Numbered from the stretch's first letter, positions 8,257 to 18,171 are shown. The stretch is DNA of 64,000 nucleotides from an uncultured Burkholderiales bacterium (GCA_943908475.1 CALTTG010000005.1:1-64000), one strand, 5' to 3'. A program made the numbers and translations. The notes: generated by a model from the sequence alone, not told the origin.

Positions 8257-9516
8257 TCAGTCGGCCTGCTTGCGCAGGAAGGCCGGGATTTCCAGCTCGT
8301 CCATGCCATTGCTGGCCAGGGCATCCACCTTCTGGGCGGCCGTGCGGCCATTGCGCCAGACGCTGGGGGTGTTCAGGCCCGAGAAGTCGTTGCTGATGTG
8401 ACCATGGCCCATGCCACCGGCATGTCCGCCATGGTGCAAACCGCCCAGCGTGGCCGAAGGGCTCACCGGGTTGTTCAGCACGGGCAGGTTGTCGGTGCCG
8501 GTGCGGGCGAACGCGTGAGCCGCAGGCTGCTGAGCGCTGTGGACCACCGTCATGCGTTGCTTGGCGGTGGTCAGGCCCGTGGCGATCACGGTCACGCGCA
8601 GTTGGTCGCCCAGGCTTTCGTCGTAGGCCGTGCCGTAGATCACGTGGGCGTCTTCCGACGCGTAGCGGCGGATGGTGTTCATGGCGTTGCGCGACTCGGC
8701 CAGCTTGAAGTTCGACTTCGACGCGGCAATCAACACCAGCACGCCACGCGCGCCCGACAGGTCCACACCTTCCAGCAGGGGGCAGGCCACAGCGGCTTCA
8801 GCGGCCTTGGTGGCACGGTCCGGGCCACCCGCAGTGGCGGTGCCCATCATGGCCTTGCCCGGCTCGCTCATCACGGTCTTGACGTCTTCAAAGTCGACGT
8901 TCACCAGACCGGGGATGTGGATGATGTCGGAGATGCCGCCCACGGCGTTCTTGAGCACGTCGTTGGCCTGGCAGAAAGCTTCTTCCTGGGTGACGTCGTC
9001 GCCCAGCACTTCCAGCAGCTTGTCGTTGAGCACCACGATCAGCGAATCGACGTTGGCTTCCAGCTCGGCCAGACCGACTTCGGCTTGCTTGGTGCGACGG
9101 CTGCCTTCGAATTCGAACGGCTTGGTCACGACACCCACGGTCAGGATGCCCATTTCCTTGGCCACGCGAGCGATCACGGGTGCCGCGCCGGTGCCGGTGC
9201 CACCGCCCATGCCGGCGGTGATGAAGACCATGTGCGAGCCGTCGAGGGCCGTGCGGATCTGTTCCACGGCTTCTTCGGCCGCCAAACGGCCGGCTTCAGG
9301 CTTGGAGCCTGCGCCCAGGCCCGAGTTGCCCAGTTGCAGGTTGTTTTCCGCCAGGGAGCGACCCAGGGCTTGGGCATCGGTGTTGGCGTTGATGAACTGA
9401 ACGCCCTGCACACCTTGCGTGATCATGTGGTCCACGGCGTTACCGCCGCCGCCGCCCACACCGATCACCTTGATCTGCGTGCCCATGTCGAAGTTTTCGA
9501 TCATTTCGATTGCCAT
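8257..9516 (-). CDS. ftsZ: Cell-division tubulin homologue FtsZ
   Basis: A 419-residue GTPase that polymerises into the Z-ring. The GTP-binding loop GMGGGTGTGAAPVIA and the N-terminal GGGGNAVDHMI are intact. The synergy-loop region is followed by a His/Gly-rich variable linker (GGLHHGGHAGGMGHGH), and the conserved C-terminal peptide DELEIPAFLRKQ, which binds FtsA and ZipA, ends the protein. AGGAG lies 6 nt before the ATG. It is the last gene of the dcw cluster. In many relatives lpxC follows ftsZ; here a terminator closes the operon. Confidence 0.98.
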   Translation of the reverse strand: MAIEMIENFDMGTQIKVIGVGGGGGNAVDHMITQGVQGVQFINANTDAQALGRSLAENNLQLGNSGLGAGSKPEAGRLAAEEAVEQIRTALDGSHMVFITAGMGGGTGTGAAPVIARVAKEMGILTVGVVTKPFEFEGSRRTKQAEVGLAELEANVDSLIVVLNDKLLEVLGDDVTQEEAFCQANDVLKNAVGGISDIIHIPGLVNVDFEDVKTVMSEPGKAMMGTATAGGPDRATKAAEAAVACPLLEGVDLSGARGVLVLIAASKSNFKLAESRNAMNTIRRYASEDAHVIYGTAYDESLGDQLRVTVIATGLTTAKQRMTVVHSAQQPAAHAFARTGTDNLPVLNNPVSPSATLGGLHHGGHAGGMGHGHISNDFSGLNTPSVWRNGRTAAQKVDALASNGMDELEIPAFLRKQAD

Positions 9517-9558
9517 GTGTCTCTCCTAGTCTTTCAAGCAGTTGCCAGCCAATACGGG

Positions 9559-10788
9559 TCAAAAGTTGCCAATGAACCAATCACGCATGCGCGAGAACAG
9601 GGTCTGTACCGACCCGGCCTTCTGAGAGGCTTTCATGCCTCGTGTGCGTGACAACCTTGCTTCTTCGAGCAAGCCCATGACGGTGGCCGACCGAGGGCTG
9701 GCCACCATGTCGTGGAGGGCGCCTGAGTACAAGGGGGTGCCCTTGCGCACAGGCTTGAGGAAGATGTCTTCGGCCAGCTCCACCATGCCCGGCATCACGG
9801 CCGAACCTCCGGTGAGCACGATGCCTGACGACAGCAGCTCCTCATATCCAGACTCGCGGATCACCTGGTGAACCAGCGAGAAAATTTCTTCCACGCGCGG
9901 CTCGATCACGCCGGCCAGGGCCTGACGCGAGAGCATGCGAGGGGCACGATCGCCCAAGCCAGGCACTTCGACCTGTTCGTTGGGGTCGGCCAACAGTTGT
10001 TTGGCCACGCCGTAGTCGACCTTGATGTCTTCGGCGTCTTTGGTGGGCGTGCGCAAGGCCATGGCGATGTCGCTGGTGATCAGGTCACCGGCAATCGGGA
10101 TCACGGCCGTGTGGCGGATGGCGCCATCGGCAAAGATGGCCACGTCGGTGGTGCCCGCGCCGATGTCAACCAGGGCCACCCCCAAAGACTTTTCATCTTC
10201 GGTCAGCACCGCGGCGCTCGATGCGCTGGGGTTGAGCACCAGTTGCTCGGCCTCCAGGCCACAACGGCGCACGCACTTGACGATGTTTTCGGCCGCGCTT
10301 TGTGCACCGGTCACGATGTGCACCTTCACCTCCAGGCGACCACCGCTCATGCCGATGGGCTCTTTCACCTCGTGTCCATCGATGATGAACTCTTGGGGCT
10401 CGACCAGCAGCAGACGCTGGTCGTTGGGGATGTTGATGGCCTTGGCGGTTTCGACCACACGCTGCACGTCGATCGGCGCGACTTCCTTGTCACGCACGAT
10501 GACCATGCCGGTGCTGTTCTGGCCGCGAATGTGGCTGCCCGTGATGCCGGTCCACACGCGACTGATCTTGCAGTCGGCCATGAGTTCGGCTTCTTTGAGG
10601 GCTTGCTGGATCGACTGCACGGTGGCGTCGATGTTGACCACCACACCGCGCTTGAGGCCGTGGGTCGGAGCGACACCGAGGCCGGCGAGCCGAAGATCGC
10701 CACCAGGCAGGACTTCTGCGACAACGGCCATCACCTTGGCGGTGCCGATGTCCAGTCCGACAACAAGGTCCTTGTAATCCTTGGGCAT
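9559..10788 (-). CDS. ftsA: Cell-division actin homologue FtsA
   Basis: A 409-residue actin-fold ATPase that tethers FtsZ to the membrane. It has the phosphate-1 motif VVGLDIGTAKV, the FtsA-specific 1C insert region, DIGAGTTDVAIF and a C-terminal amphipathic helix (LFSRMRDWFIGNF) for membrane binding. The frame extends to a GTG at 10836 inside ftsQ; the ATG at 10788 starts at the conserved N-terminus (MPKDYKDLVV) and was chosen. It sits between ftsQ and ftsZ as in other dcw clusters. Confidence 0.97.
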   Translation of the reverse strand: MPKDYKDLVVGLDIGTAKVMAVVAEVLPGGDLRLAGLGVAPTHGLKRGVVVNIDATVQSIQQALKEAELMADCKISRVWTGITGSHIRGQNSTGMVIVRDKEVAPIDVQRVVETAKAINIPNDQRLLLVEPQEFIIDGHEVKEPIGMSGGRLEVKVHIVTGAQSAAENIVKCVRRCGLEAEQLVLNPSASSAAVLTEDEKSLGVALVDIGAGTTDVAIFADGAIRHTAVIPIAGDLITSDIAMALRTPTKDAEDIKVDYGVAKQLLADPNEQVEVPGLGDRAPRMLSRQALAGVIEPRVEEIFSLVHQVIRESGYEELLSSGIVLTGGSAVMPGMVELAEDIFLKPVRKGTPLYSGALHDMVASPRSATVMGLLEEARLSRTRGMKASQKAGSVQTLFSRMRDWFIGNF

Positions 10789-10816
10789 GGTTGAGCTGGT
10801 TTTGACAAGTTTAAGG

Positions 10817-11644
10817 TCATTGACGCGGCGCGGCACCAGGCTTCACCACAGAATTTTCCTGAAGTGTGGTGAGGCCACGGAGCTGAACCGCGTAACCCTT
10901 GGGGTAACGCAAATCGGCATAGGCCAGTGGCTGCCCGTACTGGGCTTGCAACTGGGGCAAAGTGCGCACGAAACGGGCCGTGCGTTCGATGATTTCTTCG
11001 GGCGTGCCGCGGCCCAACTGGATCACGGCGTCGTCGGTCAACAGCACACTCCAGGTGCCTCGGTCATTGAGCTCCAAGGTGTCGATGTCAGCCCCCAGGG
11101 GCGCCAGCACGGGCTTGAGCTGATTGAGCATGCTCAGCATCTGCTGCGCCTGTTCGGCCGTGGCGCTGCTGGGCGCCTTCAAGGTCGGCAGTTGCTCGTC
11201 TTCCACATCGCCCACGTTGGCGTCAAAGACCTCGCCCTGCACGTTCACCAGTTGGTCGTCACGTTCATCGTGCGACCAGTAAGCCGCAGGTTGATGCTCT
11301 TCCAGCGTGACGCGCAGTTCGTTGGGCCACACGCGGCGCACCACCGCCTGACGCACCCAAGGCACCGACTCGAACACCTCGCGGGCCTGGCGCAGGTCCA
11401 CGCTGAAGTAGTCGCCGGTGATGCGGGGCAAGGCATTGGCCCGAACGGTCGGCAGGTTGTTGCGATGCAACTCACCGTCGATCGTCAGTTGGCGGATGTG
11501 GAACGTCGGTTGACGCGACGCCCATGTCAGCGCACCAGCCACCACGATGGCCAGGGCCAACCAGGCCAGGGCGATCGTGGCCGCATTCATCCAACGGATG
11601 TCCGAAGGCATCTCGTTGGGGTGAAGGGTGGTGGCGGCGGCCAT
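10817..11644 (-). CDS. ftsQ: Divisome protein FtsQ
   Basis: A bitopic inner-membrane protein of 275 residues that links early and late divisome proteins. One transmembrane helix (IALAWLALAIVVAGALTW) is followed by a POTRA domain (FHIRQLTIDGE) and the beta domain with NELRVTLEEHQPAAYW. The ATG at 11644 lies 14 nt after the ddl stop; a longer frame overlaps ddl. The C-terminus is short after the beta domain, as usual for betaproteobacteria. Confidence 0.95.
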   Translation of the reverse strand: MAAATTLHPNEMPSDIRWMNAATIALAWLALAIVVAGALTWASRQPTFHIRQLTIDGELHRNNLPTVRANALPRITGDYFSVDLRQAREVFESVPWVRQAVVRRVWPNELRVTLEEHQPAAYWSHDERDDQLVNVQGEVFDANVGDVEDEQLPTLKAPSSATAEQAQQMLSMLNQLKPVLAPLGADIDTLELNDRGTWSVLLTDDAVIQLGRGTPEEIIERTARFVRTLPQLQAQYGQPLAYADLRYPKGYAVQLRGLTTLQENSVVKPGAAPRQ

Positions 11645-11658
11645 GGTGGTGTCGGGGT

Positions 11659-12630
11659 TCAGCGGCGGCTGTCCAGGCTGGCGGCGGCCAGCAGGTGCAC
11701 GCACAGTTGCTCGTAACTCAGGCCGGCCACACGGGCGGACATGGGCACCAGCGAATGGCTGGTCATGCCGGGGGCGGTGTTGATCTCCAACAAGAAGGGC
11801 TGGCGGTCGCTGCGACGGATCATCACGTCAGCGCGGGCCCAGCCCCGGCACCCCAGGGTCTTGAAGGCACGCACCACCTGGCGCTGAATCTCGGCCTCTT
11901 CGTCGGCACCCAGCTGGCTGGGGCACAGGTACTTCACCTCGTCGGTGAAATACTTGTTCTGGTAGTCATAGTTGCCATCAGGGGCCACGATGCGAATGAC
12001 CGGCAGGGCCTGAGGCTGACCGTCGACGATCAGCACCGGACAAGTGGTCTCTTCACCGTCGATGAACTGCTCGCACAGCACTTCAGGATCGTGCTGAGCG
12101 GCGGCGGCGTACGCGGCAGCGCATTGCGCGGCATCGGTCACCTTGGTCAAGCCGATGGACGATCCCTCACGAGAGGGTTTGACAATCATGGGCGCACCCA
12201 GCACGGCCAAGGCTTGTGCACACTCTTCGGTCGACGAGACCATGCGCCAGTCGGGCGTGGGCAAGCCTTCGAAGCGCCAGATGCGCTTGGTCATGACCTT
12301 GTCCATCGCGATGGACGAGGCCATCACACCCGAGCCGGTGTAAGGAATGCCCAGCAGCTCCAGTGCGCCTTGCAAGGTGCCGTCTTCGCCGCCACGACCG
12401 TGCAGGGCGATGAAGCAGCGGTCCACCCCTTCGGCCTTGAGTTCATGCAGCGGGCGCTCGGCCGGGTCGAACGCCATGGCCTGAACGCCCGCATCCTGCA
12501 AGGCTTGAAGAACGCCGCGGCCCGACATCAGCGACACGTCGCGCTCGGCCGACGACCCGCCGAACAGCACGGCGACCTTGCCCAGCGAACGGGGGTCGAT
12601 GGCGGGAGGGGTCAATGGGAGGGCAGTCAT
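11659..12630 (-). CDS. ddlB: D-alanine–D-alanine ligase
   Basis: A 323-residue ATP-grasp ligase making D-Ala-D-Ala for MurF. N-terminal VAVLFGGSSAERDVSLMSG, the ALHGRGGEDG motif and the C-terminal EINTAPGMTSHSLVPMSA loop are diagnostic. The ATG at 12630 was preferred over an in-frame TTG at 12639, since it matches the usual start and lies just after the murC stop. It is the dcw-encoded (DdlB) copy. Confidence 0.96.
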   Translation of the reverse strand: MTALPLTPPAIDPRSLGKVAVLFGGSSAERDVSLMSGRGVLQALQDAGVQAMAFDPAERPLHELKAEGVDRCFIALHGRGGEDGTLQGALELLGIPYTGSGVMASSIAMDKVMTKRIWRFEGLPTPDWRMVSSTEECAQALAVLGAPMIVKPSREGSSIGLTKVTDAAQCAAAYAAAAQHDPEVLCEQFIDGEETTCPVLIVDGQPQALPVIRIVAPDGNYDYQNKYFTDEVKYLCPSQLGADEEAEIQRQVVRAFKTLGCRGWARADVMIRRSDRQPFLLEINTAPGMTSHSLVPMSARVAGLSYEQLCVHLLAAASLDSRR

Positions 12631-12639
12631 GGTGAGCAA

Positions 12640-14040
12640 TCAGGGTTTGAGTTGTTCGGCCACCTTGGCCGGGACCGAACCAATCGATCCCGCACCCATG
12701 CAGATCACGATGTCGCCATCGCGGGTGTTGGCGGCAATGGCTTGGGGCAGTTCGGCCACGTCGTCCACGAACAGCGGCTCGACCTTGCCACCCACGCGCA
12801 CCGCACGGGTCAAGGCCCGCCCGTCGGCAGCGACGATGGGCGCTTCGCCTGCGGCATACACCTCGGTGAGCAAGACGGCATCGGCGGTGCCCAGCACCTT
12901 GACGAAATCCTCGAAGCAGTCGCGGGTGCGCGTGTAGCGGTGGGGCTGGAAGGCCAGCACCAAACGCTGTCCGGGGAACGCACCACGGGCCGCACTGATC
13001 ACCGCAGCCATCTCGACCGGATGATGGCCATAGTCGTCGATCAGCAGGAACTGACCGCCATCGGCCGCCTTGCAGTGGCCGTGGCGCTGGAAGCGTCGCC
13101 CCACGCCATGGAACTCGGCCAGCGCCTTGATGATGGGGGCGTCGTCGAGCTCGATCTCGGTGGCCACGGCAATGGCCGACAAAGCATTGAGCACGTTGTG
13201 CATGCCAGGCAGGTTCAGCGTGACCTTCATGTCGGGCATGTTGAAGCCGGGGCGTTGCACCACAAAGCGCATCTGCCCACCCGGGAGGGCTTCGACGTCG
13301 ACCGCACGCACTTGGGCGTCGTCTCCAAACCCATAGGTGATCACCGGGCGGGACACCAGGGGGATGATGCTGCGCACACCGGGGTCATCGGCACACACGA
13401 TGGCCGAGCCGTAAAACGGCATGCGATGCAGGAAGTCCACGAAGGCCTGCTTCAGCTTGGCGAAGTCATGGCCATAGGTGTCCATGTGGTCGGCATCGAT
13501 GTTGGTCACCACCGACAACACGGGCATGAGGTTCAGGAACGAGGCATCTGACTCATCGGCCTCGACCACGATGAACTCGCCCTTGCCCAGGGCCGAGTTG
13601 GCGCCCGCGCTGTTGAGCTTGCCACCAATGACGAAGGTCGGGTCCACACCCGCCTCGGCCAAGATGGACGTGACCAAGGAGGTGGTGGTGGTCTTGCCAT
13701 GGGTACCTGCAATGGCAATGCCTTTGCGCAAGCGCATCAGCTCGGCCAACATCACCGCCCGAGGCACCACCGGGATGCGTGCGGCACGGGCCGCGATGAC
13801 CTCGGGATTGTCGCCCTTGACAGCGGTGGAGGTGACCACGGCCTCGGCCCCCGCGATGTGAGCGGCATCATGCCCCACATGCACGGTGATGCCCAGCGAT
13901 GCCAGACGGCGAGACGTGGCGCTGTCGCTCTGGTCAGACCCGGAGACGGCATAGCCCAGGTTGTGCAGGATCTCGGCAATGCCGCTCATGCCGGCACCAC
14001 CGATGCCCACGAAATGGATGTGTTTGACGGCGTGCTTCAT
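12640..14040 (-). CDS. murC: UDP-N-acetylmuramate–L-alanine ligase MurC
   Basis: A 466-residue Mur ligase that adds L-Ala to UDP-MurNAc. It has the N-terminal Rossmann motif HFVGIGGAGMSGIAEIL, the ATP loop AGTHGKTTTTSL and the SNIDADHMDTYG-like central motif (TNIDADHMDTYG). The ATG overlaps the murG stop by 4 nt (ATGA). No murB is found next to it, in line with other betaproteobacterial dcw clusters. Confidence 0.97.
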   Translation of the reverse strand: MKHAVKHIHFVGIGGAGMSGIAEILHNLGYAVSGSDQSDSATSRRLASLGITVHVGHDAAHIAGAEAVVTSTAVKGDNPEVIAARAARIPVVPRAVMLAELMRLRKGIAIAGTHGKTTTTSLVTSILAEAGVDPTFVIGGKLNSAGANSALGKGEFIVVEADESDASFLNLMPVLSVVTNIDADHMDTYGHDFAKLKQAFVDFLHRMPFYGSAIVCADDPGVRSIIPLVSRPVITYGFGDDAQVRAVDVEALPGGQMRFVVQRPGFNMPDMKVTLNLPGMHNVLNALSAIAVATEIELDDAPIIKALAEFHGVGRRFQRHGHCKAADGGQFLLIDDYGHHPVEMAAVISAARGAFPGQRLVLAFQPHRYTRTRDCFEDFVKVLGTADAVLLTEVYAAGEAPIVAADGRALTRAVRVGGKVEPLFVDDVAELPQAIAANTRDGDIVICMGAGSIGSVPAKVAEQLKP

Positions 14041-15155
14041 CGAGCAGCCCCCTTCTTCTTGAGACTCAGTTGTTCGAGGTCGTCGGCCACGGCGGCAGCG
14101 GCCCTGCTGCGGGCCAGCGAACGCGCCTGGGTGGCCATCGCCAGCAGATCGTCACGGTTCATGCGGGCCAGCTTGTCGGCCAACGCGCTGGGGGTCAACT
14201 CGCCTTGGGGCAGGTGGACCGCCGCACCGTGCGACGCCATGTATTGGGCGTTGTCGCGTTGGTGGGCCGTGGTCGACACCACCAACGGCACCAGCACACT
14301 GGCGACACCCGCCGCGCACAATTCGCTGACGGTGATGGCGCCGGCGCGGCAGATGATGACGTCGCAATCGGCCAAGCGCTCGGCCATGTTGTGGATGAAG
14401 GGCAGCACTTCCACTTGCGCACCCAACTCGATGCCTGCACGACCATATGCCGAGCGCACCGCCTCGAACTGGTCCAGGCCGGTTTGGTGGGTCACACGGG
14501 GACGCTGATCCGCAGGCATCAGGGCCAGGGCCTGAGGCAGGGTGTCGTTGAGCACCTTGGCGCCCAGGCTGCCACCGACCACCAGCACCCGCAACGGTCC
14601 CAGGCGTCCGGCAAAACGTTCTTGCGGTGCGGCAATGGCTTCGATTTCGGCACGCACGGGGTTGCCGGTCACACGCGCAATGCGGTGACGGTTGGCCAAG
14701 GGTGCCACTTGGGGCCCATCGAATCCGAACTCGATGGCATCGGTCACCGGCAGCAAGGCCTTGTTGCTCATCAACAAGGCGGCATCGGCGTTGACCAGCA
14801 CCAACGGCGTGCCGCGCAGTGAGGCCATCAATCCGCCGGGGAAGCAGACGTAGCCCCCCATGCCCAACACCGCATCGGCGCGACGGGCGCCCAAGATGCG
14901 GAAGCAGTCACCAAAGGCCTTGATCAGGCGCAGCCCTCCGGTCAGGGTGTGCCACAGGCCCTTGCCACGCAAGCCCGTGAACGACAAGGTGTCCATGGGG
15001 ATGCCGGTGGGCGGCACGAGGCGATTTTCCATGCCCGTGGTGGTGCCCAGCCAAGACACGGTCCAGCCTCGGCTTTGCATTTCACGCGCCACCGCCAGGC
15101 CGGGCATGATGTGGCCGCCCGTGCCCGCCGCCATGATGACGAGGTGCTTGCTCAT
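14037..15155 (-). CDS. murG: Lipid II synthase MurG (UDP-GlcNAc transferase)
   Basis: A 372-residue GT-B glycosyltransferase that converts lipid I to lipid II at the inner face of the membrane. The N-terminal MAAGTGGHIMPGLAVA loop and the donor-site region (CRAGAITVSELCAAGV) are family hallmarks. The frame extends further into ftsW, but the ATG at 15155 overlaps the ftsW stop (ATGA) and gives the canonical N-terminus. Confidence 0.97.
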   Translation of the reverse strand: MSKHLVIMAAGTGGHIMPGLAVAREMQSRGWTVSWLGTTTGMENRLVPPTGIPMDTLSFTGLRGKGLWHTLTGGLRLIKAFGDCFRILGARRADAVLGMGGYVCFPGGLMASLRGTPLVLVNADAALLMSNKALLPVTDAIEFGFDGPQVAPLANRHRIARVTGNPVRAEIEAIAAPQERFAGRLGPLRVLVVGGSLGAKVLNDTLPQALALMPADQRPRVTHQTGLDQFEAVRSAYGRAGIELGAQVEVLPFIHNMAERLADCDVIICRAGAITVSELCAAGVASVLVPLVVSTTAHQRDNAQYMASHGAAVHLPQGELTPSALADKLARMNRDDLLAMATQARSLARSRAAAAVADDLEQLSLKKKGAAR

Positions 15156-16441
15156 GCGCGGCCTCCGCGCATCAACTGCCTGTTTTCGATGTCCACGCGC
15201 AGGCAGATGGCCAAGGCCACGCAGTTGAGCAAGATGCCCGAGCCCCCGTAGCTCATGAGTGGCAGGGTCAGGCCCTTGGTGGGCAGCACGCCCAGGTTCA
15301 CGCCCATGTTGATGAACGCTTGCCCCCCCATCCACACACCCACGCCTTGGGCCACCAGACCGGAGAACACCCGGTCCAGGGCAATGGCTTGACGACCAAT
15401 GTGGAAGAGCCGACGCACCATCCAGAAGAACATGCAGATGACCACGGCCACCCCGATGAAGCCCAACTCCTCGCCGATCACGGCCAGCAGGAAATCGGTG
15501 TGGGCCTCGGGCAGGTAATGCAACTTCTCGAGGCTCGAACCCAACCCTTCGCCAAAGATCTCGCCGCGGCCAAATGCGATCAGCGAGTGGGTGAGCTGGT
15601 AAGCCTTGCCCAGTGCGTTCTTTTCTTCCCAAGGGTCGAGGTAGGCAAAGATGCGCTCACGCCGCCAGGGGCTGAGCGACACCATCAGCACGAAGGCGCC
15701 GACCAGCACCGCCGTGATCAGGAAGAACATGCGGCCATTGACCCCACCGAGGAACAGGATGGACATGGCAATGGCCGCGATCACCATGAACGCGCCCATG
15801 TCGGGTTCGGCCAGGAGCAACAGGCCCACCACGCCCACGGCGACCGCCATCGGAGCCACCGCACGGAAGAAGTGCTCCTTCACATCCATCTTGCGGACCA
15901 TGTAGTCGGCGGCATAAAGGGTGATGGCCAACTTGGCCAGCTCCGAGGGCTGGAAGTTCATGACCCCCAGCGGCAACCAGCGCCGCGCGCCATTGACGCC
16001 CTTGCCCACATGCGGAATCAACACCAGCATGAGCAGCACCAGGGCCAACACAAACAACCATGGGGCGGCACGCTCCCAGGTCGACATCGGGATTTGCGTG
16101 ATGACCCCGGCGGCCACGATGGCCAGGCTCAAGGACATCAGGTGACGCATGAAGAAGTGCGTCGGCGCATACGCGGCGTACTTCGGGCTGTCAGGCAAGG
16201 CGATGCTGGCGGAATAAACCATGACCAAGCCCAGCAGCAGCAGAGAGATCACCACCCACATCAGCGGTTGATCGAAGCCCATCACTTTGGTGGGTTGGGT
16301 GTTGACCTGCACCCAATCCCGCACGGGCAAGCGCCCCACGGCCTCGCCGCCTTTCTCAGCCACGCGACCCGACAGCTTGCTCAGCCAGGCCAGGGGGCCC
16401 GCACTGCTTCCGGTGTTCGCGCTGCCCAGGGTGTCGCTCAT
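15152..16441 (-). CDS. ftsW: Septal peptidoglycan polymerase FtsW (SEDS family)
   Basis: A 429-residue multi-pass SEDS glycosyltransferase that polymerises lipid II with FtsI. A cytoplasmic leader of about 55 residues precedes the first helix (PLMWVVISLLLLGLVMVYSA). The HVGKGVNGARRWL loop, the FGEGLGSSLEKLHYLPEAHTD signature (shown in part) and YGGSGILLNCVALAI near the C-terminus match the family. It overlaps murD and murG by ATGA junctions. Confidence 0.97.
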   Translation of the reverse strand: MSDTLGSANTGSSAGPLAWLSKLSGRVAEKGGEAVGRLPVRDWVQVNTQPTKVMGFDQPLMWVVISLLLLGLVMVYSASIALPDSPKYAAYAPTHFFMRHLMSLSLAIVAAGVITQIPMSTWERAAPWLFVLALVLLMLVLIPHVGKGVNGARRWLPLGVMNFQPSELAKLAITLYAADYMVRKMDVKEHFFRAVAPMAVAVGVVGLLLLAEPDMGAFMVIAAIAMSILFLGGVNGRMFFLITAVLVGAFVLMVSLSPWRRERIFAYLDPWEEKNALGKAYQLTHSLIAFGRGEIFGEGLGSSLEKLHYLPEAHTDFLLAVIGEELGFIGVAVVICMFFWMVRRLFHIGRQAIALDRVFSGLVAQGVGVWMGGQAFINMGVNLGVLPTKGLTLPLMSYGGSGILLNCVALAICLRVDIENRQLMRGGRA

Positions 16442-18171
16442 GCCAGCTCTCCCCGGTCGGCAGCGATGTCGCGCACCGTGTCCACGAACACTTGCGCACG
16501 GTGGCCATAGTTTTTGAACATGTCCAGGCTGGCACAGGCCGGGCTGAGCAAGACGGCATCGCCTGACAAGGCCTGGTCAAAGCACCAGCGGGTCGCCTCT
16601 TCCAAGGTCTCGTGTCGGACCATCGGAATGTGCGCGCCCAAGGCGTCGCTGAGGCGACCTGCCCCATGGAGGGCCTGTTCGATGGTGGCGGCATCGCGAC
16701 CGATCAAGGCCACAGCCCGGGCAAAGCGGGACACCGGTTCGGCCAGTGGGCCGAAATCTTGCCCCTTGCCATCGCCACCGAGGATCAGCACCAATTTGCC
16801 GGGCGACAGATCGGCGCCCAGACCCATCAAGGCCGCCACCGTGGCGCCCACGTTGGTGCCTTTGCTGTCGTCGATCGCGTCCACGCCCCCGACGGTGGTG
16901 ACCCACTCCACCCGGTGTGGCTCGCCGCGGTACTCGCGCAGGCCATGCAGCATGGGTGCCAAGGGCAAGCCGATGGCGGTGGTCAGGGCGAGTGCAGCCA
17001 AGGCATTGGAGGCGTTGTGGCGACCGCGAATGCGCAACGCGTCGGCAGGCATCAGGCGCTGCAACACGATCTCTTCCTCCTCCCCCTTCTTGCGCTTGAG
17101 GGTGGGGTCGGCCTCACGGGCGCGCACCAGCCAGGCCATGCCGGCCTCGACGATCAAACCGAAGTCGCCCGGGTGGCGCGGCGCGTCCAACCCGAAGCGG
17201 ACCACGCGGCGCCCCACCATTTGTGCAGGCCGGCCCCGCACGCCAGACTTGACGACCTCGGGTGCAGGCACCATGGCCTCCACCAACGGTTCGTCTCGGT
17301 TGACGACCATGACGGCTTGTTGGCCATAGATGCGGGACTTGGCATCGGCATAGGCCGGCATCGAGCCATGCCAATCGAGGTGATCCTGGGTGATGTTCAG
17401 CACCACCGCCGCGCTGGGCTCGAAGTGGTTGACGCCGTCGAGCTGAAAACTCGACAGCTCGAGCACCCACACCTCCGGCAGGGCTGTAAACACGGGCGCG
17501 GCAGGCGCAGGTGGGGCCAACTCGATCAATGGGGCGTCGTCGTCGGGCAGGAGTGCCCCTTCGTCCAGGCCTTCGTGGACAGCGGCGGCGGCCGGTTCAG
17601 CGTCCCCTTCGGATGGCGCCTCGTCAACAGCGCTTGCCGCTGGCGTCTCTGGTGTCTCAGGCTCTTGGGCCAGGGCCACCCTCAAGGTATCGAGCAAGGT
17701 GGGGCCGATGTTGCCCGCCAGCCCCACTCGGCGGCCGCAACGTTCGACCAATTGCGCCGTCAAGGAGGTGGTGGTGGTCTTGCCATTGGTGCCGGTGATG
17801 GCCAACACCTGGGGCGCGTAGCCCCGCGTGGTCTTCAGATCGGCCAATGCCGAGGCGAACAGCGACAACTCTCCACGCACCGCAATGCCCTGCTCATCGC
17901 AAGCGGCCAGCAAGGCGGCCATGTCCGGGGCGTTGGGTGCCAAGCCAGGGCTTTTGAACACCATGTTGACGCCATCGAGCAGGCTCGTGGACAGGCCATG
18001 GTGCAAGGTCGCCTGGGGCACATCGGCCGCGAGCGTGGCCGCCTGAGGGGGGGCTTGGCGGGTGTCTGCCACACGGACCGTCGCACCCCATTGCGCACAC
18101 CAGCGAGCCATGGCCAGACCCGAGTCGCCCAGACCCAGGATCAGCACAGTGAGGTGGTTCAGATGCAGCAT
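16438..18171 (-). CDS. murD: UDP-MurNAc-L-alanine–D-glutamate ligase MurD, with extra insertions
   Basis: Adds D-Glu to UDP-MurNAc-L-Ala. The Rossmann-like GLGDSGLAMARWC, the ATP loop ITGTNGKTTTTSLT and the LELSSFQLDGV motif are intact, and the C-terminal domain (GGDGKGQDFGPL, SPACASLDMFKNY) is normal. The protein is 577 aa against about 440-500 for most MurD. Much of the excess is an acidic, Ala/Pro-rich segment at residues ~168-232 between the NIGPTLLDTL and VWVLELSSFQL motifs. A second, smaller expansion with a charged KRKKGEEEE patch lies in the central domain. The frame is uninterrupted and flanked by overlapping genes, so the insert is probably tolerated. Confidence 0.95.
   Translation of the reverse strand: MLHLNHLTVLILGLGDSGLAMARWCAQWGATVRVADTRQAPPQAATLAADVPQATLHHGLSTSLLDGVNMVFKSPGLAPNAPDMAALLAACDEQGIAVRGELSLFASALADLKTTRGYAPQVLAITGTNGKTTTTSLTAQLVERCGRRVGLAGNIGPTLLDTLRVALAQEPETPETPAASAVDEAPSEGDAEPAAAAVHEGLDEGALLPDDDAPLIELAPPAPAAPVFTALPEVWVLELSSFQLDGVNHFEPSAAVVLNITQDHLDWHGSMPAYADAKSRIYGQQAVMVVNRDEPLVEAMVPAPEVVKSGVRGRPAQMVGRRVVRFGLDAPRHPGDFGLIVEAGMAWLVRAREADPTLKRKKGEEEEIVLQRLMPADALRIRGRHNASNALAALALTTAIGLPLAPMLHGLREYRGEPHRVEWVTTVGGVDAIDDSKGTNVGATVAALMGLGADLSPGKLVLILGGDGKGQDFGPLAEPVSRFARAVALIGRDAATIEQALHGAGRLSDALGAHIPMVRHETLEEATRWCFDQALSGDAVLLSPACASLDMFKNYGHRAQVFVDTVRDIAADRGELA

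Noticed and set aside
11524..13551. 675-codon plus-strand open frame antisense to ddl, murC and ftsQ
   Set aside because: Composition is His/Gly/Arg-rich without domains; it is the complementary shadow of well-conserved dcw genes in GC-rich DNA.
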